Positions 41,908 through 51,767 are shown, counted from the stretch's first letter. The stretch: 64,000 nucleotides of DNA from an uncultured Lachnospiraceae bacterium (GCA_910584725.1 CAJUBE010000003.1:127386-191385), one strand, 5' to 3'. A program made the numbers and translations. Notes: generated by a model from the sequence alone, not told the origin.

Positions 41908-43339
41908 TAACTGAATTACCCTGATTTTCATTTGTCATTTTCCCCACAATTTTTATCCACAGCATAATATGACTGACCAGACCGGCATAATAATTTTCAC
42001 CCCGCAATGCCGCTATCGCATTTCTGAAATAATCCATCCGGCTTTTCTCCGAAAGGCTTGTCCAGTTCATCCATATCTGCCAGAAATCGAAATAAATTTC
42101 TTCATCCTCATCTTTCATGCGCCACTCAGCCACACCATTAATCTGCCCTATATATTGTATAGGTATTGTTCTGTCAGCCTCCTTTCCCTCGATACGGGTT
42201 CGGTATAAATATTCCTGAAACAGAAAATACAGTCCGATCTGTTTTTCACGCATTTCATGATCACTGATACATTTGTTTAAAATATAATTACAGACCACTT
42301 CCGCATCCGGCGTTTCGCTGTCCAGAACCGCGTTCATCAGCCCCGACACCGTCATCATATAATTAGCGCTGGCACCTGCCTGAAACCCGCTTTCCGATTT
42401 TTTTACCATTTCATACAGTCGCTTCATACTATCCAGAAATTCATAAAGCACAAGATAAATTTTATCCCGTTCCGAATTATGTTCTTTCCTGCTCAGATAT
42501 TGCATGACCGCAGACAAATTTCCGTAGTAAAACTCATAGATTCTTTCCGGGCTGTTTTTTTCCAGACAAAGCTTCAACATATCGTTTACGCACCCGTCTC
42601 TATTCTTTCTCCTTGTACGCCACCCCTTCTGTTTTTTATGGTACGGAGTTTTCAGCAATTCTCTCACCAGCATCATTTTATCAGCAATCAGTTCCTCACT
42701 CGTAACCACCTGTTCCAGATGATGTAACAAATATGTCCAGATAAACTGGGGATTGCTTTCCAGTTCACTATTATTCCCACCCTTATTCTCACACAGCATC
42801 CTATACTGCCTGATTTCTGCATTGCGGATTACACGCAAACCATATGTAAAAGAAGTCGAAAACAAGATAAGTGCCATTATTGACACTTGGGATGCAAAGG
42901 AAAAAACTGTACATACCATAAACGTTGCTTTCATATCAAAATGAAACAGCCAGAAGCCCATCGGCAAAATAATGATAGACAAAAAGAAAAAAACCGGAAT
43001 TGCATACGATCCAAAAGAATACGCCAGAATGGCCCTGTGTGGAATACCTTCTCTTCTATTATCCTGAACGCTGTAAAAAAAGATGACTGTCGCCGCCAGA
43101 ATAGTGGAAATCGTTATAAGCATATCATAAAATTTTTCTATTTTATCAGAGATCAGCCGTCTTGTGTCTTCATTGATGACGCTATAGACGCTGCTTCGGG
43201 CACCCTCATTCAAATCAATAAAAGCAGACACAAATAAAATCACTGCAAAAATAAGCAAAATGATGATCAAAGATTTATGGATTTTTCTGCGAATATGGTT
43301 ATGGATTTTCTGCCCAGTTGCAATATCATTTAGTTTCAT
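41900..43339 (-). CDS. Membrane protein of the metalloprotease operon, 479 aa
   Basis: The protein has about four membrane segments in its first 190 residues (around SLIIILLIFAVILFVSAF, TILAATVIFFYSV, VFFFLSIIILPMGFWLF and a fourth near MALILFSTSF). A ~290-residue helical cytoplasmic domain follows, with no recognised motif. The start is uncertain: the ATG at 43339 lacks a close ribosome site and longer starts reach 43408. As first gene of the operon it could be the membrane sensor or effector of the system. Codon use is AT-rich, like its partners. Confidence 0.7.
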   Translation of the reverse strand: MKLNDIATGQKIHNHIRRKIHKSLIIILLIFAVILFVSAFIDLNEGARSSVYSVINEDTRRLISDKIEKFYDMLITISTILAATVIFFYSVQDNRREGIPHRAILAYSFGSYAIPVFFFLSIIILPMGFWLFHFDMKATFMVCTVFSFASQVSIMALILFSTSFTYGLRVIRNAEIRQYRMLCENKGGNNSELESNPQFIWTYLLHHLEQVVTSEELIADKMMLVRELLKTPYHKKQKGWRTRRKNRDGCVNDMLKLCLEKNSPERIYEFYYGNLSAVMQYLSRKEHNSERDKIYLVLYEFLDSMKRLYEMVKKSESGFQAGASANYMMTVSGLMNAVLDSETPDAEVVCNYILNKCISDHEMREKQIGLYFLFQEYLYRTRIEGKEADRTIPIQYIGQINGVAEWRMKDEDEEIYFDFWQIWMNWTSLSEKSRMDYFRNAIAALRGENYYAGLVSHIMLWIKIVGKMTNENQGNSVNE

Positions 43340-43628
43340 ATGTACAAAAATTATACTCCCATTTCTATACCTTTTATATTTCTTAATCCAGTAAATATAT
43401 TTTACCATTCCAGCATTGCGTTTTCCAGATTTTATCTACGTTACTACATTATATATTAATTGTTTTTTACAGGCAACTAAATCTTTTGATGTCAGTACTC
43501 AATTAAATCCAACTCCGTTTTTCAGGAATACTATAGTTCTCGTTCTCCTGCACTCCCACTGCCCAATTTACATTTCTCCCCGGTCTGTCCGTAACCGATT
43601 ATGCGTAATTTTGTTATTGATAAATACA

Positions 43629-43657
43629 TTGATTTTTACTTTATGCAAGCGTATAAT
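43629..43657 (+). promoter_or_regulatory. Promoter of the chemoreceptor gene
   Basis: TTGATT and TATAAT are 17 bases apart. The remaining gap 43340-43628 between divergent genes is AT-rich and shows nothing else clear. Confidence 0.75.
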
Positions 43658-43723
43658 ATTTTTGTGATGTATTCAATAATGAAATATATGCTAAACAAAA
43701 CGCAAAGAAAGAAGGGCTATTCT

Positions 43724-45448
43724 GTGAAAACAAAAGTGAGACGACTCAGCATCCGTTGGAAAATATTGATTCCTGCCACAATTCTGATTATTGTCATGTG
43801 CGCGGTCATAGGAGTCAATTCCTACATCCGCATCAAGACCGGCATGATTCAGCTGGGTGTGGAGGAAGCGCAGATGGCGGCTTCCATTGCCGGATTCGCG
43901 GTGGACGGGGATTCCCTCGCCAGTATCGGAACAGGTTATGAAAACACGGAAGAATATCAGATTAATCTGTCCGCCCTCAGACAGATCCAAAGTCTCTGCG
44001 GCATCGCCTATCTGTATACCCTGCACACGGATGACAACTCACGGCTCTACTATGGGATCGACACGGACGACAGCGCGGGACAAAACAGCCCCGGAGATCC
44101 GTTTGACGGGGAATACGCAGAATTTGCCGATGTATTTAACGGTCAGGATTACGTGCAGGATTACATAGATGAGACTGAGGACGGCACCCTGATCTCCGCC
44201 TATCTCCCGATTAAGGACAGTGCCGGCAAAGTGGTTGCCGTGCTCGGCTGCGACTATGACGCATCCTATGTGGCAGGACGGATTGAGGGCGCGCGCAACA
44301 GCATCTTCCAGATCTCAGGCATCTGCCTGATTCTTGCCCTTATAATCATCAACTTGATCGTAAACCGCATTATGCGGAGCCTGAAAAAAGTTGACCATAA
44401 AATCTACGATCTGGTGCACAATGAGGGCGACCTGACGCAGTACCTGGATATCACTTCCGGCGACGAACTGGAGCTGATCGCCGGAAATATCAATACGCTG
44501 CTCGAATATATACGTGGAATTATGCTACATATCTCCGCCAACTCCACAGAACTCGGAACATCCACCGGGGCCATCGCGGATAGCCTTGTCAGCGCCAAAG
44601 ACAATATTTCAGATATCTCCGCTACCATGGAGGAAATGAGCGCCGCCATGGAGGAAACCAGCGCCTCTCTGCACCAGGTCGATGAGTCCGTCTCACATAT
44701 CATGAACAGCATTGGAAGCATTTCCGCAAAGGCTTCCAATGAGCGGGATTCCGCAGCCAAGATCACCGAAAAAGTGCAGTCTATTTATGAATCGGCTCAA
44801 AGAGGCAGAACTGACGCAGCAAAACAGGCTGCGGAAATGTCGAAAAATATGAGTGAGCGAATTGAACGCTCCAAAGCAGTGGAACAGATCGACACGCTGA
44901 CAAACGAAATCATCAATATTACCGATCAGACAAGCCTGCTTTCCCTCAACGCAAGTATCGAAGCGGCAAGAGCAGGCGAAGCGGGAAAGGGATTTGCCGT
45001 CGTGGCCAGTGAAATCGGCTCTCTTGCCGACAATTCTGCACGAGCGGCTGAAGGTATCCAGCGGGTCAGCCAGGAGGTCATTCATGCGGTAAACGAACTG
45101 GCAAGCGAATCGGAACAGATGATCCGCTTTATGAACGAAACCGCTATGGCAGGGTACGAGCAGCTGCTTGACAACAGCATAAATTATAAGAATGATGTCG
45201 GCCGCCTCAGTGAAACGATGAGTGAGTTTGCAGACGAAAGTATGCGGCTGAATAGTAATATAGACAGCATAAAAGAAGCCGTTGATGCCGTCAATATAGC
45301 AGTCGCAGAAAGCACAAAAGGCATTGTCGGTGTCACGGAAATGGCTTCCGACATGACTGTAAGCATGGAGAACATCAAATGTGAAGCCGAGGGCAACAGA
45401 GAAATTGCCGGACAGCTTGAATCGGAAGTCGGAAAATTTAAATTGTAA
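43724..45448 (+). CDS. Methyl-accepting chemotaxis protein
   Basis: The 574-residue receptor has TM1 (~residues 12-33), an extracytoplasmic sensor domain (~35-190, cache-like, with YLYTLHTDDNSRLYYGIDTD), TM2 (~195-217), a HAMP region and a long signalling coiled coil. The conserved tip reads DQTSLLSLNASIEAARAGEAGKGFAVVASEI. It would control the chemotaxis kinase CheA through CheW; no flagellar or che genes are in the window. The GTG start has GAAGG eight bases upstream. It sits at the edge of the AT-rich island. Confidence 0.93.
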   Translation: MKTKVRRLSIRWKILIPATILIIVMCAVIGVNSYIRIKTGMIQLGVEEAQMAASIAGFAVDGDSLASIGTGYENTEEYQINLSALRQIQSLCGIAYLYTLHTDDNSRLYYGIDTDDSAGQNSPGDPFDGEYAEFADVFNGQDYVQDYIDETEDGTLISAYLPIKDSAGKVVAVLGCDYDASYVAGRIEGARNSIFQISGICLILALIIINLIVNRIMRSLKKVDHKIYDLVHNEGDLTQYLDITSGDELELIAGNINTLLEYIRGIMLHISANSTELGTSTGAIADSLVSAKDNISDISATMEEMSAAMEETSASLHQVDESVSHIMNSIGSISAKASNERDSAAKITEKVQSIYESAQRGRTDAAKQAAEMSKNMSERIERSKAVEQIDTLTNEIINITDQTSLLSLNASIEAARAGEAGKGFAVVASEIGSLADNSARAAEGIQRVSQEVIHAVNELASESEQMIRFMNETAMAGYEQLLDNSINYKNDVGRLSETMSEFADESMRLNSNIDSIKEAVDAVNIAVAESTKGIVGVTEMASDMTVSMENIKCEAEGNREIAGQLESEVGKFKL

Positions 45449-45454
45449 TTTACA

Positions 45455-45492
45455 TTTTCACCAGCCGGGCTGTAGAAATCGGCTGGTGAAAA
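45455..45492. terminator. Bidirectional terminator between chemoreceptor and erm
   Basis: TTTTCACCAGCC pairs perfectly with GGCTGGTGAAAA, giving A/T runs on both sides for the two convergent genes. Confidence 0.9.
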
Positions 45493-45497
45493 TTGTT

Positions 45498-46301
45498 TTA
45501 CGACTTTCTCCCCCTCATATCCTGATAGCATCGAAACAGGCAGAGCCACTGGATGTAAAGCGTGACGCCGTCATCGTAAGTGTAATACAGCCCCGCCCGT
45601 TTTAAAGCCGCCGACGCCTGCCTTTTAGTCAGCAGTCCGCCTTTTCCTGTGACACCGCATTTCATCCCCTGCTCGACGAACTTCTGAAATGCCCGGTATT
45701 CCTTTTCGCCCAGATCGGGAACCTCCTTCTTTGAAAAATATACCAGAACAGAGTCCACGGAAGGCTTCGGATGAAAATCCTCCCTGCGGAAATGGTACAC
45801 GATCTTCATCTCCCACCGCACCTTAAGCGCCAGAGACTTCTTCGTTTCCCGCGGCAATCCCATGAACCGTTTTGCCGCCCCCTTCTCCATCACAAGCCAC
45901 ATATCAGACGGCGGATTTGTCCCTCCCGTCAGTTTCTCAACAATCTGTGTCGTCAGGAAAAACGGGATGTTTGCAAACACCTTGTAATCCCCTCTTTCCG
46001 GCAGACGATATTTCATAAAATCTCCCGGAATCAACTCCGCATTGTCAAATTTTGACAACCGCTTTTTTGCGCTCTCAAAAAGCTTTCTGTCGATTTCCAC
46101 CGAGCATACTTTTCCCGCTCTTTTACAAAGGGCTTCCGTCAGATGCCCTTTTCCGGTGCCGATCTCCAGCACCGTATCCTCCTTCTGTATATCCGCCGGA
46201 CGGATAATCCTCTGAATCACTTTGGAATCCGTCAGAAAATTCTGGGAATCCGATACCTGTTTTGTATAGTCATAGCCTGCCTGTCTCCTGTTCTTCTGCA
46301 T
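45498..46301 (-). CDS. erm: Erm family 23S rRNA adenine N6-methyltransferase
   Basis: Erm enzymes methylate A2058 of 23S rRNA and confer macrolide-lincosamide-streptogramin B resistance. The 267-residue product shows SQNFLTDSKVIQRII, the SAM site EIGTGKGHLTEAL (~45-57), the catalytic NIPFF (111-115) and FHPKPSVDSVLVYF. KsgA would have NLPYY and other C-terminal motifs. GGAGG lies six bases before the ATG. Upstream are a promoter, a 15-codon leader peptide with Arg-Thr-Arg and a short terminator, the parts of an inducible attenuator. It may be an intrinsic chromosomal type. Confidence 0.88.
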   Translation of the reverse strand: MQKNRRQAGYDYTKQVSDSQNFLTDSKVIQRIIRPADIQKEDTVLEIGTGKGHLTEALCKRAGKVCSVEIDRKLFESAKKRLSKFDNAELIPGDFMKYRLPERGDYKVFANIPFFLTTQIVEKLTGGTNPPSDMWLVMEKGAAKRFMGLPRETKKSLALKVRWEMKIVYHFRREDFHPKPSVDSVLVYFSKKEVPDLGEKEYRAFQKFVEQGMKCGVTGKGGLLTKRQASAALKRAGLYYTYDDGVTLYIQWLCLFRCYQDMRGRKS

Positions 46302-46373
46302 AGCGTGCCTCCTTTTTATCCTGTACACCTCGATTCGCCTTCGGCAAATCCATTCCCCTAATAAAAAGGCAGT

Positions 46374-46395
46374 AAAAAAGCAGGACAGACCCTGC
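46374..46395 (-). terminator. Attenuator hairpin in the erm leader
   Basis: GCAGGG and a wobble-paired TCCTGC form a 6-bp stem with a TCTG loop, followed by six T. It lies between the leader peptide and erm and would stop transcription unless translation of the leader stalls. Confidence 0.65.
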
Positions 46396-46539
46396 AAACA
46401 GAATCTTCCCGCTAAACGCTGCAATCAGACGGACTAGACAAATATGACTGCATCATATCTGTCTCTCAAATCGGCAATCCGGCAACTATTATTCGCACGC
46501 AAAAAAATCCCATCTACATGAGACGATATTCTCTGCTTT

Positions 46540-46587
46540 TTACTGCCCCTGATAACGGGTGCGTGCACAACGAATAATAATTCCCAC
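46540..46587 (-). CDS. Putative erm leader peptide, 15 aa
   Basis: A GTG codon seven bases after AGGTGG starts a 15-codon frame reading VGIIIRCARTRYQGQ (Met initiated). Arg-Thr-Arg fits the +x+ motif at which macrolide-bound ribosomes stall in other erm leaders. It lies about 45 bases after the predicted transcription start and upstream of a terminator hairpin. A competing 68-codon frame in the same region (46434-46640) lacks a good ribosome site. Confidence 0.6.
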   Translation of the reverse strand: MGIIIRCARTRYQGQ

Positions 46588-46638
46588 GCCAAAGCCACCT
46601 TTCTGCAATCAAATACTTTGTTATATTTAAGCATGTTC

Positions 46639-46668
46639 ACTATAACACAGATACGGAAATGCTGTCAA
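46639..46668 (-). promoter_or_regulatory. erm promoter
   Basis: TTGACA and TATAGT are 18 bases apart on the minus strand, placing the transcript start about 330 bases before erm. Confidence 0.75.
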
Positions 46669-46759
46669 TGTCTGGTTCGTGCAAAATTCCATGAAAAACC
46701 GTTACTATGCACACGCATAACGAAAACCCGTTCCTCCCAGCAATTACCATGGATTACTC

Positions 46760-46789
46760 TTGCCTCTTCCCTTCAATTGTTGTTATAAT
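46760..46789 (+). promoter_or_regulatory. Promoter of the large surface protein
   Basis: TTGCCT and TATAAT are 18 bases apart, about 85 bases before the start codon. Confidence 0.6.
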
Positions 46790-46875
46790 AGTGTTGAGTA
46801 TTTTTGCAAAATAAGGCGTTATATTCACAAACGAAACTCCAGCCGGAAAGTTATACACGCAAATGAGGAGGAACC

Positions 46876-49800
46876 ATGATGATACGGAACAGAAACAGAT
46901 GGCTTGCGGCAATTCTTGCCATGGCGGTCGCTCTTGGCGACTGCGGCGGACTGACGGCGCTCGCCACGGAGAGCAGCACGAACGCGGAGAACACAATCTC
47001 CGAAAATAATACGATTTCTGATGAGTCGCCGGAAAATGAAGCCGAAGAAAATGAGGATAACGGCTCTCTCCCTGACTCCTATGGGGAAAATATTTCTTCG
47101 GAAGAATCGGATGCCCTGCCGGACGCGGATGAAGCCGTTGAAACCGACAAGACAGACGGCACGGAAGAAACCGACACAGAAGTAACATTACCTGCCTTAC
47201 ATATCGGACAGATTCCCGAAGGCGAAACGCTTCCCTCTACGGATGACGACGCCTTTTCCTATGATCTTCCGCTCTCTTTTGAGACGGCGGAAAATCTGAT
47301 TTTATTTGTCAATTATGACATAGAAAAAGCAACCGAATACAAAGAGGCCGGCACATTGGAGTGGAGCATTCTCCGCGGCGAAAAGGGACTGGAGCCCGGC
47401 AGTACAAACCTTTTGAATAAGGCGGATGACTGGAACGGCTTTGAGGACGCCGCTTCTTCGCCTTTCTTTGTCATGGAAGAAATTACCGATGAAGAAAGTG
47501 CGTATGCACAGATGATCCTGCTCTCTCCCACAGAAGCCTTTTCTCATGTCAATGACGGTGAAAACTGCGAAACATCAAATACGTCTGAATACTTTGACTA
47601 CTATATCCGGGCCGCCTATTACCCGGAAACGGAAAACGGGAGAGCCGAAAACTTCTATGCAGCGGCCACCGTACCTTTTGTGCCCCAAAATAACTCTGAC
47701 ACCGACAGGGAACAGACAACGGAAACTCCCACCGACAGGGAAGAAATCGCTTCGGATCACGAGGAGACTTCTTCCGTCTCGGAAAATTCTTCCGTTTCCG
47801 AAAACAACGTCAATATTACTGACGACTCACTTTCCGGAAACGATCTTGCCGTGAGCGATACACCGTCCGCGGATGAAGACGACGTTGCAGATACCCCGGA
47901 AGACACGGACTCAGAAGATGCCGGGACAGACCCTTCCACAGTCTCCGAAAACACCAGCGCGGAGTCGCTTATTATGTCCGCCGAAAACGATGCCGCCGAA
48001 AACAGTGACCTGCCACCGCTGGAGAAACCGTGGGACGGCAGCTTATCTCTGTATAAAGGCACCACGGCAGACGCGGATAACATCCTTGCCGAAAAAGAGC
48101 AAATTACCATGTCGCCCAAAGATACCCTGCAAATTACCGCCAAAACGGAACCAGCCATGACACAGGCCGATATTGTATGGGAAAGCAGCGATGAAACCGT
48201 CGCCACTGTGAAAACCGACGGAAACGGAACCGCCACGATCACAGCCTCCGCGGAAGGATTCGCCAGAATCACGGCGTCCTGTCAGGGGATCACGGCATCC
48301 GCTATCGTTGACGTCGTGCATGATAAAACCAGTCCCGACAATGATAAGCTTCTCGACCTCTCCGGAGATATCCGGGTGGCAGGTTTTGTAAAAGAAAGCG
48401 ATGATCTTGTCTACAGCGGGCAGAAAATCACGCAAAGCTTCCGTGTCTATCACAAAAATACTCTGTTGAAAGAAAAGACAGATTACACCCTGACTTACAA
48501 AAATAATGTCAACGCCGCCGCATGGAATTCTGCCAAGGCGCCCAGCGTAACGATTAAGCTGAAAGGCCAGTATCAGGGCAGCGTGACTCTGTACTATACG
48601 ATTAGACCGTTAGATATCAACGAAATTGATATTTACAATACACCCAAGGTTTCACCGGCTTACGAGCAGACTGTCAATTACAGCAAAAAACTGAACATTC
48701 CCGCTCCCGTTCTGACCTACGGGAAGAAAAAACTGGCGATTAAGAAGGATTTCGTCTGTGATTATTCGACTCCGGGTAAGGATATGACACCTTTGCCAAC
48801 CGACTATAAAAACGGTGATCTCTATGACTCGAACAAAGTTTACTCTTATACGGTGAACGGAACGGGGAATTTTACCGGCTCTTTCCCCATGCAGCTTGTT
48901 GTTCTGAAGGATAAAAAACTGAATTTCAATTCCGCATCCGTGAAGCTTGACCAAAAACAGTACGAATACCGTGGCGAGCCGCTGAAAAAATCGGATATAC
49001 ATATTACCGAAGTCAAAATAGGCGGACAGGTTCTGTCTGAAACACTGTACGACCATGATGTCTATGCTTCCGGAACAGTGGGCGCTTATGTGATGTTATC
49101 TCCCAGTGCCGCCGGAAAAACTGCCGGTTATAGCGGCTGCAAAAAAATCACGTTAAAGCTGGTGGGCGACAGACAGCTTAGGGACGCTGCCCCGGGCACA
49201 GACTGGAAAGACAGCATTCTCTTCTCGCAAAAAACAGTGGATAAAAATGGCGGCATATTCCAGAGCGGCCCCGCGTTGTTAGTCTACGAGAATACATCGC
49301 TTACGGAGGGAACCGACTACACCGTCAAATACGGCAATGCCAAAAAAGCTGGAAAAGTGACCGCCACCTTTACGGGAAAAGGCAGGTACAGAGGCACGCT
49401 TCGGCTGTCCTATACCATCACACCGAATAATACCGGCATCAAAATTTTCCCTGGGAAAAATGTGACCGATAAGAACGGGACTTATGAAATAGCCTACCAG
49501 AAGGACGGCGCTGTGCCCGAGCTTATTTTAAAGGACGCGGACTATACCGTTCTCAAGAATAAGACTGACTATACCATAAAGTGCAAAGACAACAGGACAC
49601 CCGGCACACCCATGACCTGTGAAATCACGGGAAAAGGCAATTACAAGGGATATGTTCGGACATTGTCTCTCATGGTGACAAACGGCGATATCAGTAAGTG
49701 TGCCATCACTGTTCCGGATAAACCGTACAGCGATAAGCCGAACAAATGGAAATCGACTGTCACGGTCAAGGATGGGAACGGCAAAAAGCTGACGGCCGGG

Positions 49801-51663
49801 AAAGATTATGACAAGAACTTCACCTACAGCCATACGCAGGAGCAGTCTCCCCCAGCGGGCACTACCGTCGAAGTCACCGTAACAGGACTCGGCTGTTACG
49901 AAGGCTCTGTCATCAAAGGGTCGTATCGAATTTTTGCAAAGAATATCAGCGTCTTAAAAGTGGTTATCGACCCGCAGGAATATACAGGGGAGGAAGTCCT
50001 GTTAAACCAAAACAATGATAAGAGGGATATTCATATATATGCCAACAATGCCGACGCGAAGAAAAAGCAGAATGAAATAACAAGTTCCTGCTACGAAATT
50101 ATCGGATACACAAACAACGTGAAAGCCGGCACTGCAAAGGTCACCCTGCACGGTATCGGGGACTATGGCGGAACCAAAACCTATTCCTTTAAGATTCAAA
50201 AGAAGAAATATCTGATTAACCATGTGAAGGGAATCGCTTTGGACAAAACCAGCCTCTCCTTCTCCCTTGCCGAGCCGGACGAAGGAAAGAGAACCCTGAC
50301 GGCCACACTTACGGCGGAAACCGGTGAAGCGATCGCAAATCCGACCGTGGTCTGGACAAGCTCTAACAACAATATCGTTTCCGTAGAGGAGACGCCTGAC
50401 AACGCCGCCCAAGGCTTAGCTGATGCCCCCAAAACCGTAAGCGCTTCCGCCGTCCTGACACTGAAAAAAGAAGGCAGCGTAACGATCACGGCAACCGCAC
50501 AGGATAGCGGGAAAAAGGCGCAATGTAAAGTTACTGTCATCGACGCCCCGGTTCTTTTAGAAGCCGGTCATACGATCAAAGAAGACATTGGAAACACATA
50601 CCAGCTTCACATAGAATTTGCACCCACGCAGGATAAAAATAAACTCAAATGGGAAAGCAACAATTCGGATGCGGTATCCGTTGACGGAAACGGACTGCTC
50701 ACCATGAAAAAGGCGGGCGCCGCCATTATCAAGGCCGTATATACCTCCGGCAAGAAGAGCTTTACACAACAGTGCTATGCCGTCGCGGTAGACCCGACTG
50801 AAAAAAAGCCGGAAGGTTCTAATGTTCTTATCTACGAGCAGGATCCCGGCTGCACCGACGACACGCCATACATTAACAAAATGCTGCGGGATTATGAGTG
50901 GGGTGACGATACGCATGTGCGTGAGGTGACGCTGTACATTCCTGCGGGCGTGTACCATATTGACGCGACAGCAGGCGGCAATGATTCCCTTGGAAACTAT
51001 AAGTTTGGCGGCATCGTCCTGACTACCAACCAAAAGCTTGTTATGTCGTCCAGCACATTGTTAGTTGCTATTCCTAACAGCAAGAAGAATTATCAGGTAA
51101 TCAACATCACCGGCCGCGACAGCGTCAGCGTTTCCGGCGGGCAGATCATTGGCGAGCGCAGGGATCACAAAGGAAGCGGCGGCGAGTGGGGACATGGGAT
51201 TTATGTAGCCGGTTCTACGAATATCTCCATCGACAGTGTTGATATTTCCCAATGCTGGGGCGACGGCATATATCTGGGCTTCTATGACGGTCCAAACAAA
51301 AGCAGCAACGGTGTAACTATTACCAACTGTAACCTCCATCACAACCGCCGAAACAATCTGTCCATCACGGATGTGAACAATGTTACGGTCAACAACTGCG
51401 AATTTAACTATGCAAGCGGTGCAGACCCGCAGTACGGCATCGACATTGAGCCAAACAAAAACAGAACCTGCAGCAATGTAACCATATCCAATTCCAGATT
51501 TAAGGGAAATGCCAAGGGAACCATTCAGATTCTCGGACAGTTGAACGCCCATGTAAAAGGCGTCACAATAGAAAACTGCACCGGCGACAAAAAACCCGTT
51601 GTATGGGAAGGATACGGCGGCAGCGTGAGCGGCGTGAAAGAGACGGGCAACAAGTGGGGATAA
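46876..51663 (+). CDS. Large secreted adhesin-like protein with BIG_2 and beta-helix domains
   Basis: The 1595-residue protein has a signal peptide (~1-30) and an acidic low-complexity region (~32-390). A BIG_2 domain follows (~395-480), then about six modules of the form DYTxxYxNNxxAGxAxVxxxGxGxYxG (~500-1112), two BIG_2-like domains (~1115-1310), and a C-terminal right-handed parallel beta-helix (~1315-1595) with HGIYVAGSTNISIDSV and DGIYLGF repeats. The helix resembles polysaccharide lyases/hydrolases, so it may bind or cut glycans. No LPXTG or SLH anchor was found. GAGGAGG lies just before a double ATG; the second at 46879 has better spacing. Confidence 0.88.
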   Translation: MMIRNRNRWLAAILAMAVALGDCGGLTALATESSTNAENTISENNTISDESPENEAEENEDNGSLPDSYGENISSEESDALPDADEAVETDKTDGTEETDTEVTLPALHIGQIPEGETLPSTDDDAFSYDLPLSFETAENLILFVNYDIEKATEYKEAGTLEWSILRGEKGLEPGSTNLLNKADDWNGFEDAASSPFFVMEEITDEESAYAQMILLSPTEAFSHVNDGENCETSNTSEYFDYYIRAAYYPETENGRAENFYAAATVPFVPQNNSDTDREQTTETPTDREEIASDHEETSSVSENSSVSENNVNITDDSLSGNDLAVSDTPSADEDDVADTPEDTDSEDAGTDPSTVSENTSAESLIMSAENDAAENSDLPPLEKPWDGSLSLYKGTTADADNILAEKEQITMSPKDTLQITAKTEPAMTQADIVWESSDETVATVKTDGNGTATITASAEGFARITASCQGITASAIVDVVHDKTSPDNDKLLDLSGDIRVAGFVKESDDLVYSGQKITQSFRVYHKNTLLKEKTDYTLTYKNNVNAAAWNSAKAPSVTIKLKGQYQGSVTLYYTIRPLDINEIDIYNTPKVSPAYEQTVNYSKKLNIPAPVLTYGKKKLAIKKDFVCDYSTPGKDMTPLPTDYKNGDLYDSNKVYSYTVNGTGNFTGSFPMQLVVLKDKKLNFNSASVKLDQKQYEYRGEPLKKSDIHITEVKIGGQVLSETLYDHDVYASGTVGAYVMLSPSAAGKTAGYSGCKKITLKLVGDRQLRDAAPGTDWKDSILFSQKTVDKNGGIFQSGPALLVYENTSLTEGTDYTVKYGNAKKAGKVTATFTGKGRYRGTLRLSYTITPNNTGIKIFPGKNVTDKNGTYEIAYQKDGAVPELILKDADYTVLKNKTDYTIKCKDNRTPGTPMTCEITGKGNYKGYVRTLSLMVTNGDISKCAITVPDKPYSDKPNKWKSTVTVKDGNGKKLTAGKDYDKNFTYSHTQEQSPPAGTTVEVTVTGLGCYEGSVIKGSYRIFAKNISVLKVVIDPQEYTGEEVLLNQNNDKRDIHIYANNADAKKKQNEITSSCYEIIGYTNNVKAGTAKVTLHGIGDYGGTKTYSFKIQKKKYLINHVKGIALDKTSLSFSLAEPDEGKRTLTATLTAETGEAIANPTVVWTSSNNNIVSVEETPDNAAQGLADAPKTVSASAVLTLKKEGSVTITATAQDSGKKAQCKVTVIDAPVLLEAGHTIKEDIGNTYQLHIEFAPTQDKNKLKWESNNSDAVSVDGNGLLTMKKAGAAIIKAVYTSGKKSFTQQCYAVAVDPTEKKPEGSNVLIYEQDPGCTDDTPYINKMLRDYEWGDDTHVREVTLYIPAGVYHIDATAGGNDSLGNYKFGGIVLTTNQKLVMSSSTLLVAIPNSKKNYQVINITGRDSVSVSGGQIIGERRDHKGSGGEWGHGIYVAGSTNISIDSVDISQCWGDGIYLGFYDGPNKSSNGVTITNCNLHHNRRNNLSITDVNNVTVNNCEFNYASGADPQYGIDIEPNKNRTCSNVTISNSRFKGNAKGTIQILGQLNAHVKGVTIENCTGDKKPVVWEGYGGSVSGVKETGNKWG

Positions 51664-51702
51664 CCATTGCATACCCGAAAGTAAAATTTTATGTTGTTAA
51701 CG

Positions 51703-51740
51703 AGAAGAGGAGCAGATTGGATAGCCTGCTCCTCTTCTTT
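51703..51740 (+). terminator. Terminator of the large surface protein gene
   Basis: AGAAGAGGAGCAG pairs with CTGCTCCTCTTCT, with a short T run; the facing gene converges here. Confidence 0.75.
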
Positions 51741-51767
51741 ATGTGCAGCCCCATGCAGAGCGATTCT

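Noticed and set aside
45498..46301. Housekeeping KsgA dimethyltransferase
   Set aside because: The catalytic motif is NIPFF rather than NLPYY, and the C-terminus and leader arrangement match Erm.
46434..46640. 68-codon frame upstream of erm
   Set aside because: No good ribosome site; it overlaps the leader-peptide region in another frame, and the shorter GTG frame fits an erm leader better.
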